From the NCBI GenBank assembly GCA_902168105.1, contig CABHOY010000038.1:186001-250000 (forward strand): DNA of 64,000 nucleotides, read 5' to 3'. This DNA is from an uncultured Flavihumibacter sp. (GTDB taxonomy: Bacteria; Bacteroidota; Bacteroidia; Chitinophagales; Chitinophagaceae). The translations under genes and the position numbers were made by a program. The notes below the pieces were generated by a model. That model made no database searches and had not been told where the DNA came from. It saw only the letters and a program-made list of their open reading frames with translations. Of this stretch, positions 45,450 through 53,775 are shown piece after piece (position 1 is the first letter of the stretch; every line of letters starts with the position of its first letter).

Positions 45450-46418
45450 CTATCTGATAGCCACCGGATTAATATTCACCTGCGTAGAACCTTTATACAA
45501 TGGTTGCCCCAATACAAACAGGAACTCCCATGCCTTATCCTGCACTAATGCGCGACTGTCTATCAACTCCAGATTATATATTCCCCGTTTGGCAAGCATG
45601 AACTGATTAACAGGAAATTCTTCATTATTCTTCGGATTCGGGTATACTTCCGAAGCCCAGGTATCTCCACCGAAAGCAACAATACCCTGGTCGGCCAACC
45701 ATTCAGCCGCCTCCATTCCGATGCCGGGTTCCACTTCCAGGAATTGTTTATTATCCTTCCCGATCAGCTCCAGCCAGCCGGTGTTAAACAACACCACATC
45801 TCCTTTACGGATTGTAATACCTTGCTTTTTAAGTACAGCCTGAATATCCGCTACGGTGAATTCAGTCCCACCTGGCACAATAGCTTTCCCATAGTGAGCA
45901 ACCATATCCAGTACAATACCACGGGTCACTATAGGTGGTACTTTTTCAATACCAAGTTTCTTTACGCCTTCAACGGTAACAAAATCTTTCGCATGATGAC
46001 CATTGTAATAAACATTGTCTATCCCAATGTGACCAATGCCATTTAACTGCGTACCCACGCCTGTCCAGCCGTTCACCAGTTCATCATTGAAGCTGAACTT
46101 ATTCGGACCGGTAGTTTGTCCGCCCTGCTCACCAGGTTGAATATTATACAGATTGAAACTGCGGTGACGGAAGGCCGGTAAATGTTTATCTATCGGTACT
46201 GCCAACGGATAGGTCTTGCCCGTCTTTACCAGCTTAACGGCCTCTATCACTATTTCCGGAGTTAACAGATTAGCAGCGCCTATTTCATCATTTGCTCCGT
46301 ATGCGGATGGATACCACGCGGTATCTGTCTTTGGGTTACTTAAACTTTGAGCTTGCATGGATAATTCATTTATAAGTAATAGACTGGTTAATCCTGCTAT
46401 AACAAGTTTGGTATTCAT
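45450..46418 (-). CDS. Exported cyclase-family (kynurenine formamidase-like) hydrolase
   Basis: A 322-aa protein of the cyclase/KynB superfamily (PF04199). It has an N-terminal signal sequence (about 1-24) and an NEIGAANLLTPE start that is typical of the larger cyclase-like proteins. The metal-binding signature is present in altered form, GVGTQLNGIGHIGI: Gln and Asn replace the usual His and Asp of HxGTHxDxPxH, while the final His stays. Fungal and bacterial relatives with GTQxDG are known to me, so activity is plausible but substrate unknown. The ABM monooxygenase gene lies 74 bp upstream on the same strand and may be co-transcribed. Confidence 0.82.
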   Translation of the reverse strand: MNTKLVIAGLTSLLLINELSMQAQSLSNPKTDTAWYPSAYGANDEIGAANLLTPEIVIEAVKLVKTGKTYPLAVPIDKHLPAFRHRSFNLYNIQPGEQGGQTTGPNKFSFNDELVNGWTGVGTQLNGIGHIGIDNVYYNGHHAKDFVTVEGVKKLGIEKVPPIVTRGIVLDMVAHYGKAIVPGGTEFTVADIQAVLKKQGITIRKGDVVLFNTGWLELIGKDNKQFLEVEPGIGMEAAEWLADQGIVAFGGDTWASEVYPNPKNNEEFPVNQFMLAKRGIYNLELIDSRALVQDKAWEFLFVLGQPLYKGSTQVNINPVAIR

Positions 46419-46491
46419 TGTTTAATTTTTAACGTTTAGCATTGCATATTGCCTTCAATAACGAGGCCATTATATCCCGACCAGACGCGTC

Positions 46492-46776
46492 CTATATCAA
46501 TGTTGTTAATAACACGACAGGGGCTTCCTGTAGTTTTTCGCCCAGCTCGCCAAAAGCTTTGATATAGGGTTGCTGATTATGAGCGTCCAGCCCCTCTTTA
46601 CTTTTCCATATCTCATAAAAAGTAAAAAGGTCCTTATCGTCAATGCCCTGATGCAAACTATACAACTCGCTGGCCTCCTCTTTACGGGTCTGTAACACCA
46701 TGTTCTGTAATACGCCAGCGACCTCTTCCCTATACTCACTTTTTGCCTTTATAATAGCTGTCAGATAAATTTTCAT
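46492..46776 (-). CDS. Putative quinol monooxygenase, ABM domain
   Basis: A 94-aa dimeric alpha-beta barrel (antibiotic biosynthesis monooxygenase) protein like YgiN. The ATG at 46776 gives the usual MKIYLTAIIKAK start; an in-frame TTG at 46800 would extend it by eight residues. The helix with EASELYSLHQGID, strand FTFYEIWKSKEGLDAHNQQPYIK and C-terminal strand are all typical. These cofactor-free enzymes oxidise quinols or act on polyketides. It has a good -7 box and probably precedes the cyclase gene in one transcript. Confidence 0.88.
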   Translation of the reverse strand: MKIYLTAIIKAKSEYREEVAGVLQNMVLQTRKEEASELYSLHQGIDDKDLFTFYEIWKSKEGLDAHNQQPYIKAFGELGEKLQEAPVVLLTTLI

Positions 46777-46797
46777 GACTATGTATTTTTGATAACA

Positions 46798-46805
46798 CAA
46801 AAGTA
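46798..46805 (-). promoter_or_regulatory. -7 box (TACTTTTG) of the ABM gene
   Basis: Exact TAnnTTTG on the minus strand, 21 bp before the ATG at 46776. No standard -33 element at the expected spacing. A small perfect dyad lies 43 bp further upstream. Confidence 0.5.
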
Positions 46806-46848
46806 GGAGGCCTCGCAGTATTAGGAAAATAAGACAATTTATATCCGG

Positions 46849-46866
46849 CTATCATAATAATGATAG
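46849..46866. promoter_or_regulatory. Small dyad (CTATCAT/ATGATAG)
   Basis: Perfect 7-bp inverted repeat with a 4-bp centre, 43 bp upstream of the -7 box of the ABM gene. Its position and symmetry fit a repressor or activator operator, but no regulator is adjacent. Confidence 0.3.
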
Positions 46867-46889
46867 TTAAGGGAACCTGTAAAACGGAG

Positions 46890-46966
46890 ATGCGTCGTAT
46901 ATGCGTCGTGTATGCGTCGTATATGCGTCGTGTATGCGTCGTGTATGCGTCGTATATGCGTCGTGT
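46890..46966. repeat. Tandem repeat, seven units of 11 bp
   Basis: Seven head-to-tail copies of ATGCGTCGTRT with no spacers. Only the tenth base varies (A,G,A,G,G,A,G). The unit is close to one DNA helical turn. It does not look coding in its own right. Confidence 0.95.
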
Positions 46967-47044
46967 ATGAAGTATGTTAGGGGTAATAAAATAGTAAACC
47001 TGGTTAACGTTTTCATGCGGTGTTAAAAAAAGTCTTTCAGACAC

Positions 47045-47144
47045 CGCTTAGATATCGCTTAGATAACGCTAATCCTACGTTAATCCTACGTTCATGAACG
47101 TAGGATTAACGTAGGATGAGCGGTATCTAAGCGATATCTAAGCG
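47045..47144. repeat. 100-bp near-perfect palindrome with 11-bp direct doublets
   Basis: Two 50-bp arms (47045-47094 and 47095-47144) with two mismatches and no spacer; the centre is TTCATGAA. Each arm contains two tandem 11-bp doublets (CGCTTAGATAT type and AATCCTACGTT type). It would form a long hairpin or cruciform. No transposase or target duplication flanks it. Confidence 0.95.
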
Positions 47145-47323
47145 AATATTGGGTCACTTCTATACCAAACTTGTTAAATACCATGTATACACTCGCATTA
47201 AAATCCTCAAAAACACCATTTTTAGCCTCATTACGGCGATAAATCAACATTAAGCCACAAACATATTAAAAGACGTTGAAAATAAAAATCGGGGTACTTT
47301 AAGAAGAAACACAGGCTGCTTCG
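47145..47323. other. Spacer between the two palindromes
   Basis: About 180 bp of AT-rich sequence. No ORF with a plausible start, no repeat unit and no promoter box were recognised. Confidence 0.5.
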
Positions 47324-47440
47324 GTTCAACTCCGCTACAGCAGTACATCTACTATCCTTATCCTCCCTTTATCTTCCCTTCAGAAGGGAGGATAAAGGGA
47401 GGATAAGGATAGTAGATGTACTGCTGTAGCGGAGTTGAAC
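47324..47440. repeat. 117-bp near-perfect palindrome
   Basis: Two 58-bp arms (47324-47381 and 47383-47440) around a single central A, with one mismatch. The inner part has tandem 11-bp units (GGGAGGATAAA then GGGAGGATAAG in the right arm). It begins 32 bp past the stop of the minus-strand hydrolase gene, so its RNA could form an extremely stable 3' hairpin. Confidence 0.95.
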
Positions 47441-47472
47441 TTACCATTTAACGGAATTTGACATTGGCAGAA

Positions 47473-48315
47473 CTAACCGCCAATAGCTGCCCTGATATGC
47501 TTCACCGTCTCTTCCGGCTGTTCCTCCGGAACATAGTGCCCGCAATCCTTTATTACGATCACCCTGGGGTCGGAAACAGCCTTCAACGCATTACCGATCT
47601 GCTCTCCCAAAGCATATTGACCGCCCAGCGCCAGCACAGGTATCTGCAAACGGCGTTGCACTGCTATATTGTGTGCGGCACTTTCATTAAAAGCCCTGTA
47701 ATATTCAAACCCTCTTCCCAGTTTCTCCTTCCCCGCATACGCCTGTACATACACGTCCAGATCTTCTTCACTGATAGCAGATCTGATAAACGATTTATTT
47801 GAAAAATACCACGAGAAATATTCCTTCTCCTTCCCTGCCACCAGGAACTCCGGTATATCAGCTACCGCATGGAAATAGAACTGCCAGATCTTCTTCGCAT
47901 TCTCCGGTTTAAACACCGCATCAGACATAAACCCGGGAATAGCCGCATCAATAACCGTCAGTGATTGTAACTGCCCTTCAAAGTTCAACGCAAAGGATAC
48001 AGCCACCCAGCTGCCTACATCATGCGATACCAGGTGTACCTTCGCTATCTCCATTACACTAATAAACCTGCTGATGATTTCCGCAACAGATCCCGTATCA
48101 TAACTGGCAATCGCCTCACTATCCCCAAGACCCGGCAGGTCCACCGCAATGACCCTGTTCGTCTTTGCCAGTTCCGGCATCACTTTCCGCCATACATAAG
48201 AGGTTTGCGGCCATCCGTGTAAAAGCAGTATTACATCACCGTGACCTTCCTCATAATAACACATCCTTGTACTGCCGATCTCAATAAACTTTGCTGCTGT
48301 CATTTGTGCTTGCAT
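47473..48315 (-). CDS. Alpha/beta hydrolase, epoxide hydrolase/dehalogenase-like
   Basis: A 280-aa cytoplasmic alpha/beta hydrolase. The oxyanion motif is LLHGWPQTS (33-36 HGWP), the nucleophile elbow is SHDVGSW with Asp99, and the general-base His is in DCGHYVPEEQP near residue 262. An Asp nucleophile points to epoxide hydrolase or haloalkane dehalogenase-type chemistry rather than an esterase. The cap region (about 135-205) is of ordinary length. An alternative ATG at 48303 is equally possible. It has no operon partner and its 3' end faces the large palindrome. Confidence 0.9.
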   Translation of the reverse strand: MQAQMTAAKFIEIGSTRMCYYEEGHGDVILLLHGWPQTSYVWRKVMPELAKTNRVIAVDLPGLGDSEAIASYDTGSVAEIISRFISVMEIAKVHLVSHDVGSWVAVSFALNFEGQLQSLTVIDAAIPGFMSDAVFKPENAKKIWQFYFHAVADIPEFLVAGKEKEYFSWYFSNKSFIRSAISEEDLDVYVQAYAGKEKLGRGFEYYRAFNESAAHNIAVQRRLQIPVLALGGQYALGEQIGNALKAVSDPRVIVIKDCGHYVPEEQPEETVKHIRAAIGG

Positions 48316-48536
48316 ATACCTGACGATAAATAATAAACAATGATAACAATATTGTTTTTTGTCTCATAGGATAAAATAGCTGTCGCAACACCTTCTTCTG
48401 TATAGTAGCCTAAATGACAGCCGTGTGCCTTTTCTGACAGCATTCTGCGCCCGTATCTCCCCCACCACTGCCAGTCTGTCCAGATTTACAAGAGGTAAGA
48501 TATTTGATCCATCTAAAAAAATCGATACAATTTAAA

Positions 48537-49466
48537 ATGATGGACACATATTCTCAACTCATAATTGACGCTGTTGAAAAAGTAAGTCCGGCAGTTGTCA
48601 AAATAGAAAGAGCAAACACCAACGGTAACCAGGAAGTAGCATCAGGATCCGGCTCCGGTTTCCTCTTCTCATCCGATGGGTACCTCTTCACAAACAGTCA
48701 CGTAGTAAATGGCGCTACCAGCCTCAAAGTAATGTTGCAGGACGGTCGCGTATATCCTGCTACGCTGGCGGGTCAGGACCCCTCTACAGACCTGGCTATC
48801 CTGAAGATCGACGCCAGGGAGTTCTCCACCGTAAAACTGGGTGACTCCGACGAACTGAAGATCGGTCAGCTGGCCATTGCCATCGGTAATCCGCTGGGCT
48901 TCCAGCACACCGTTACCACAGGTGTGATCAGCGCCCTGGGCCGGTCACTGCAGGGACAGGACGGTTTGATGATGGACTCCATGATACAGACGGACGCCGC
49001 ACTCAATCCCGGTAATTCCGGCGGTCCGCTCATTAACAGCAATGGTGAGGTCATTGGTGTAAATACTGCCGTGATCAGAGGTGCACAGGGACTTTGTTTT
49101 GCTATCAGCATCAATACGGCCAAAGCTATCGCCAACCAGCTGATCCGTTTCGGTAAGGTAAAAAGGGCTTACATCGGCGTCGCTATGCAACAGATCGATC
49201 TCGTGCCCAGATTACGTACCATCCACCAGCTGAAGAACAAACAGGCATTGTTCATCTCTAAGGTGGAACGTAGCAGTCCCGCTGCCAAAGCCGGCATCTT
49301 AAGCGGCGACATCATCTACCAGTTCAATGACCAGCCGGTGGAAACCGCCGACCAGTTCTTTAAAATGATGACGGCCGAAAAAATAGGCCAGTTCCAGTAT
49401 ATCAACGTGATACGTAACAACGAAAAGCACGAACTGCGCATAACACCGGTTGAAAGAGGCGACTAA
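48537..49466 (+). CDS. HtrA/DegP-like serine protease with PDZ domain, no signal peptide
   Basis: A 309-aa trypsin-fold protease followed by one PDZ domain. The catalytic triad is visible: His55 in FTNSHVV, Asp85 in DPSTDLAILK and Ser161 in LNPGNSGGP. The PDZ domain covers about 215-305 (YIGVAMQQI, ERSSPAAKAGILSGDIIY). Unlike classical HtrA/DegQ there is no signal peptide or membrane anchor from the ATG at 48537, so it is predicted to be cytoplasmic; an in-frame TTG at 48504 adds a basic segment but no export signal. It is monocistronic. Confidence 0.93.
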   Translation: MMDTYSQLIIDAVEKVSPAVVKIERANTNGNQEVASGSGSGFLFSSDGYLFTNSHVVNGATSLKVMLQDGRVYPATLAGQDPSTDLAILKIDAREFSTVKLGDSDELKIGQLAIAIGNPLGFQHTVTTGVISALGRSLQGQDGLMMDSMIQTDAALNPGNSGGPLINSNGEVIGVNTAVIRGAQGLCFAISINTAKAIANQLIRFGKVKRAYIGVAMQQIDLVPRLRTIHQLKNKQALFISKVERSSPAAKAGILSGDIIYQFNDQPVETADQFFKMMTAEKIGQFQYINVIRNNEKHELRITPVERGD

Positions 49467-49610
49467 ACGGGGTTACGTAATAAATACTTACTATGTAAAT
49501 TAATAGCAATGGCCACTGGCAGAAATATTTCATTACCGGGGAAACATCTGTAAATTAGATCAGATTCCACGGCACCCTTGCCTTAGTTGATCACGTTATA
49601 CTATTTACAT

Positions 49611-51137
49611 ATGGGTAAGATATTACGCTCATTAACCATTTGCATATTGGCAGTCAGCCAGTTCACAAGCCTTTCCGCACAGACCTTAGGCATTTTCGAC
49701 GGACAAACAGACGTCGGAAAAGTGAAACACACCGGCAGTTTACAATACGATCCGAAAACACAACAATATACCGTAAGCGGCGCCGGTGCTAACATGTGGT
49801 TCGGCAGTGATGAGTTCCATTTCGTATGGAAAAAGATGAAGGGCGATTTCATTCTTCGTACCAATGCCCGTTTCCTCGGCAAGGGTACGGAATTACATCG
49901 TAAATGGGGATTGATGATACGTAGCTCACTGGACACCAACGCCACACATGTGAATGGTGTTGTACATGGTGATGGCCTCACGTCCCTGCAATACAGAAAA
50001 ACACCCGGTGCCGTTACAGAAGAAATAAAGTCGGCGCTCACCGCTGCTGACGTTGTACAGTTGGAACGAAAAGGCGACACCTTTACGCTCTCAGTAGCAA
50101 AAGACGGACAAACATTTATCAGCGAAAAACTCGACAATCTCTCTTTAGGAGATGAAGTATATGCAGGCCTCTTCGTTTGCTCACACAACGCAGATGTCGT
50201 TGAAAAAGCCGTATTCAGCAATGTACGTATAGCAGTACCTGCACCGGATACACTGGTGGCCTACCGCCAGTATATCGGCAGCCTGTTAGAGATACTCGAT
50301 ATCAATACGCTGAACAGCACAATTGTTTACCAGACGCCCGGTTCCATACAGGCGCCTAACTGGAACACCGATGGAAGATCACTGATCTATAATGCCGACG
50401 GATTGCTCTACCAGTTTGACCTCGGTAATAAAACACCTGTTCTCATTAATACCGGTATCGCTAAACGCAACAACAACGATCACGTATTGTCCTTCGATGG
50501 AAAAATGCTGGCAATCAGCAGTGGCGATGGAGAAAAAGGCGCCTCTGTCGGTTATGTCGTACCACGTACCGGCGGCGAACCTACGCGCATCAATAAGGTC
50601 GGCCCTTCTTACATGCATGGATGGTCGCCCGATGGTAAACACCTGGTGTTTACCGGGCAACGTAATAACGATTTTGACATCTACCGTGTTCCCGCCGCTG
50701 GTGGAGAAGAGGTGCGCTTAACCACCGCCCCCGGACTGGACGATGGTCCTGAGTATACACCCGACGGAAAGTACATTTACTTCAATTCAGTACGCAGTGG
50801 TTTGATGCAGATCTGGCGGATGAAAGCAGATGGTTCAGAACAGACACAGATCACCAATGACCAGTTCAATAACTGGTTCCCACATATATCTCCTGATGGT
50901 AAATGGATCGTATTCCTCACATTCCTGAAAGAGGAAGTGGAACCTTCAGATCATCCTTTTTATAAAAGGGTTTATTTACGGTTGATGCCCATCAGCGGCG
51001 GCCCCGCAAAAGTGATCGCATACCTGTACGGCGGACAAGGCACCATCAATACGCCTTCATGGTCGCCCGACAGTAAACGCATTACATTTATCAGCAACTC
51101 AAAATTGCTGTACCCGATATTTCCGGTAGGAAAATGA
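49611..51137 (+). CDS. Exported TolB-like beta-propeller protein
   Basis: A 508-aa exported protein, starting at ATG 49611 with a signal peptide ending SLSAQ. The N-terminal half (about 25-205) is a jelly-roll like the DUF1349/laminin-G-like domains (KWGLMIRSSLD, LQYRKTPGA). The C-terminal half (about 215-508) carries WD40-like PD40 blades: SPDGKHLVFTGQ, TPDGKYIYFNSVRSG, SPDGKWIVFLTF and SPDSKRITFISN. Such proteins bind ligands in the periplasm; enzymatic activity is not evident. Its stop is 3 bp from the end of the convergent GH15 gene, with no terminator between. Confidence 0.88.
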   Translation: MGKILRSLTICILAVSQFTSLSAQTLGIFDGQTDVGKVKHTGSLQYDPKTQQYTVSGAGANMWFGSDEFHFVWKKMKGDFILRTNARFLGKGTELHRKWGLMIRSSLDTNATHVNGVVHGDGLTSLQYRKTPGAVTEEIKSALTAADVVQLERKGDTFTLSVAKDGQTFISEKLDNLSLGDEVYAGLFVCSHNADVVEKAVFSNVRIAVPAPDTLVAYRQYIGSLLEILDINTLNSTIVYQTPGSIQAPNWNTDGRSLIYNADGLLYQFDLGNKTPVLINTGIAKRNNNDHVLSFDGKMLAISSGDGEKGASVGYVVPRTGGEPTRINKVGPSYMHGWSPDGKHLVFTGQRNNDFDIYRVPAAGGEEVRLTTAPGLDDGPEYTPDGKYIYFNSVRSGLMQIWRMKADGSEQTQITNDQFNNWFPHISPDGKWIVFLTFLKEEVEPSDHPFYKRVYLRLMPISGGPAKVIAYLYGGQGTINTPSWSPDSKRITFISNSKLLYPIFPVGK

Positions 51138-51140
51138 TCT

Positions 51141-52958
51141 TTACACACGACTAAGCTGTTTATTGAGCTCAACGGCAGCACTAATCAAAGCAAGGTGCGT
51201 GAATGCCTGGGGAAAGTTCCCCAGGTGCTCCCCCTTCTTACCCAGTTCCTCACTGAAAAGTCCCAGGTGATTGGCATACCCGATCATCTTCTCGAAACTT
51301 TCTACTGCAAGGTCCAGTTGCCCGCATTTGGCAAGGGCTTCGATGTACCAGAACGAGCACATATTGAACGTTCCTTCTTCGCCATCCAAACCGTCTATCC
51401 TTTCCAGATGATTATGATACCTGTAAATGAGCACATCCAGGCGTAATGTCTTGTCTATCGCCTGCATTGTCAACAACCATCTCGGCTCAAGAGGTGTGAT
51501 AAAATGGGTGAGCGGCATCAGGAGCGCAGCAGCGTCCACGGTTCTGGCGCCTTTGTATTGTACCCACGCCCCCAGTTCTTCATTCCAGAAATTATGGTAA
51601 ATATCGTTATAGATCTCGTCACGGATGATCTGCCATTCCGTTTCAGGATAAGGAAAAGAGCGGTGCTGTGCAATCTTGATAGCCCTGTCCATAGCTACCC
51701 AGCACATTAAGCGGGAGTGCAGGAACTCTCTCTTTTCATTCCTGATCTCCCATATACCGTGATCGGGCAGTTTCCAGTCGCTGATCACACATTCCACCTG
51801 CATTTTGATCAGCTCCCAGAATTCAAAAGTAATAGGCTCGTAAGATTTGTTGTAGATGTAGATAGTGTCTATCAGCTCTCCGTAAATGTCCGTTTGACGC
51901 TGGCCCGCAGCGGCATTCCCGATACGTACCGGCTTGGAGCCTTTATACCCGTCCAGGTGTTTCAACTCACGTTCATCCCCGCTTTTAGTACCATCTATTT
52001 TGTACAGCAACTGCAATTTGCTCTCCTGGCATAAATTGAATATCCACTTCATAAAGGCGGTCGCTTCGTCAAAAAAGCCCAGTTTCAGGAAGGCGTACAT
52101 CGTAAAGGCCGCATCTCTTATCCAGGTAAAACGGTAGTCCCAGTTACGGTTGCCAGCTAATGTCTCAGGGATGCCAAAAGTCGGTGCGGCCACTACTGAA
52201 CCGTACTTTGTAGAGGTCAGTAACTTTAAGGTAATAGCCGACCGTTGTATCAATTCCCCATAATGTCCCTTATAAGTCGATTTCCCTACCCATTCCCGCC
52301 ACTTCACGATCGTTTCATGATAGACGTCGACATAATATTCAATGCCCGCTAATGGCTCCTTATGGTTCTTTTTTACAGCCTGTAATACGATATGCGCCAC
52401 CTCCGATTCCTTTAGCGTGAATTCCGCATATCCGTTCTTACGTTTCAACTTAAGGGGTATGTCTGCAATCAGCCTGAGTTGTACATCGCCGTCGTCTATA
52501 GGCGTGAAAATGATCTCGTTCTTAGTCTTCTTCAGTACGGCCTCATGTTTCGCTCCTGCATAGTCAAAACGGGGTACGCAATTCACCTTGAAGGTTATAT
52601 TTCCGCGGATAGTTTTGATCTTCCGTACAATCGTACAATCATTATCCTTTTCCACGTCGGCAATAGGCATGTAGTCCGTTAGCTCTGCAATACCCGATTC
52701 AGAAAAATAGCGTGTTAATAAAATAGCCGTACCAGGTATGTACAGCTGTTTGGAGTTATAATCCACAAGCTCCGGCTCGACCGAAAAGTATCCCCCGTTG
52801 GTGGAGTCCAGCAGGGAAGCGAAAATGGTGGGGGAATCAAACCTGGGAAAACACATGAAGTCTATCGACCCGGTCAGCGAAACCAGGGCAACCGTCTCCA
52901 GGTTACCGATAATACCATAATTCTCAATACGTTGATATGGCCTTTCGGAATGTTTCAT
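51141..52958 (-). CDS. Glycoside hydrolase family 15 protein
   Basis: A 605-aa cytoplasmic GH15 enzyme (glucoamylase/trehalase-like). It starts at ATG 52958 and opens with the characteristic IENYGIIGNLETVALVSLTGSIDFMCFPRFDSP. The beta-sandwich N-domain (about 1-220) precedes an (alpha/alpha)6 barrel with NRNWDYRFTWIRDAAF, LMCWVAMDRAIKIA and EEGTFNMCSFWYIEALAKCG, the last carrying a probable catalytic Glu. No signal peptide suggests action on intracellular trehalose, maltodextrin or glycogen. A divergent hypothetical gene starts 57 bp away. Confidence 0.92.
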   Translation of the reverse strand: MKHSERPYQRIENYGIIGNLETVALVSLTGSIDFMCFPRFDSPTIFASLLDSTNGGYFSVEPELVDYNSKQLYIPGTAILLTRYFSESGIAELTDYMPIADVEKDNDCTIVRKIKTIRGNITFKVNCVPRFDYAGAKHEAVLKKTKNEIIFTPIDDGDVQLRLIADIPLKLKRKNGYAEFTLKESEVAHIVLQAVKKNHKEPLAGIEYYVDVYHETIVKWREWVGKSTYKGHYGELIQRSAITLKLLTSTKYGSVVAAPTFGIPETLAGNRNWDYRFTWIRDAAFTMYAFLKLGFFDEATAFMKWIFNLCQESKLQLLYKIDGTKSGDERELKHLDGYKGSKPVRIGNAAAGQRQTDIYGELIDTIYIYNKSYEPITFEFWELIKMQVECVISDWKLPDHGIWEIRNEKREFLHSRLMCWVAMDRAIKIAQHRSFPYPETEWQIIRDEIYNDIYHNFWNEELGAWVQYKGARTVDAAALLMPLTHFITPLEPRWLLTMQAIDKTLRLDVLIYRYHNHLERIDGLDGEEGTFNMCSFWYIEALAKCGQLDLAVESFEKMIGYANHLGLFSEELGKKGEHLGNFPQAFTHLALISAAVELNKQLSRV

Positions 52959-53003
52959 ACCAGTATGATGCATGAACCATGCCTAAAGCATGCCCGGCTG
53001 TGT

Positions 53004-53011
53004 TATCTTTA
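53004..53011 (+). promoter_or_regulatory. Near-consensus -7 box
   Basis: TATCTTTA, one base from TAnnTTTG, 4 bp before the ATG of the plus-strand hypothetical gene in the 57-bp divergent spacer with GH15. It again implies a very short leader. Confidence 0.3.
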
Positions 53012-53015
53012 CAGC

Positions 53016-53651
53016 ATGTTAGAATTGCCTGTCACCGTACGCATCCCCTCAGATGAGGAAATAGACTACCGCCCCGATATCGACGAGATCCTTTTTAAAC
53101 GGAGGAAAGCGAAGATCGTGGAAGGATATACCTTTACCCTCAATGAGAACCCCCGCCTGCCCTACCGGTTCCAGGCTACGGTCAATATCGGGAATAGCCG
53201 CCTATGGGACCTGTTCCAGGCGCTGGCGGCCACCCTGCCCGATAAGGTAAGCTGTGTGTACGGATTGTATGAAGAAGACAACGTTACCACTGCCCTGCTG
53301 CAAAAACAATTTGTGCTGAATGAACTGGAAAAATACCGGGACGAACTGACGCAGGAATGTCGGTTGGAAGCAGGCTTACTATTTCAGACAAAAGACATCC
53401 TCATAGAACTGGGCATCAGTGAAAGTAAGTACATCCGCTACTGGGGCGCAGAACTTGAACGCTTTAAGCTGTTGATGAGATCATTCCGCTTACCGTTCGT
53501 CGAAGGACTGGAATTCATTGATGAATATCCGAAGATAGTTACGCCGCTCAGAGAGCTAGTACGCACTGCAAAAGCACCGGAGACGGTGATCTATTATCTC
53601 GACCAGGCATTTCATATAGACAGAAGAGCGCCCGACCCGTTCTTTGACTAA
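53016..53651 (+). CDS. Conserved-looking hypothetical protein
   Basis: A 211-aa cytoplasmic protein starting at ATG 53016 (an upstream in-frame ATG at 52932 would overlap the GH15 gene and is unlikely). It is acidic, mixed alpha/beta, with an RYRFQA-like strand region near 45 and a helical middle (ALLQKQFVLNELEKYRDEL). It has no signal, membrane helix or familiar catalytic motif. It is probably an immunity-like or stress-type small protein of Bacteroidota, but I do not recognise it. A terminator follows closely. Confidence 0.78.
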   Translation: MLELPVTVRIPSDEEIDYRPDIDEILFKRRKAKIVEGYTFTLNENPRLPYRFQATVNIGNSRLWDLFQALAATLPDKVSCVYGLYEEDNVTTALLQKQFVLNELEKYRDELTQECRLEAGLLFQTKDILIELGISESKYIRYWGAELERFKLLMRSFRLPFVEGLEFIDEYPKIVTPLRELVRTAKAPETVIYYLDQAFHIDRRAPDPFFD

Positions 53652-53656
53652 ATAAA

Positions 53657-53689
53657 AATATCCCGGCCATAAGGAATAGCCGGGATATT
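53657..53689. terminator. Terminator after the hypothetical gene
   Basis: Perfect 11-bp stem (53657-53667 with 53679-53689, AATATCCCGGC) with an 11-nt loop, starting 5 bp past the stop. Flanks are T-rich on both strands, so it may also stop the convergent BSP gene. Confidence 0.85.
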
Positions 53690-53775
53690 ATATAGCATCG
53701 CGTGTGACAGATCGCTGCCCATCCGCTCCTGATTATTATTAATTATGGCAATGCTACAGTTGGATCAATTAGCTG

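Noticed and set aside
46890..46966. Possible CRISPR array
   Set aside because: Units are 11 bp, contiguous and without spacers; no cas genes are in the window.
46736..47044. Minus-strand ORF across the 11-bp array
   Set aside because: Its translation is a repetitive THTRRIYDAY pattern created by the tandem repeat and it overlaps the ABM gene start; no sign of coding.
47321..47336. tRNA T-arm-like sequence (CGGTTCAACTCCG)
   Set aside because: Only three stem pairs form, and no acceptor, D or anticodon arms are found around it.
47045..47440. Palindromes as insertion sequence ends
   Set aside because: The two palindromes have unrelated sequences, enclose no transposase ORF and show no target-site duplication.
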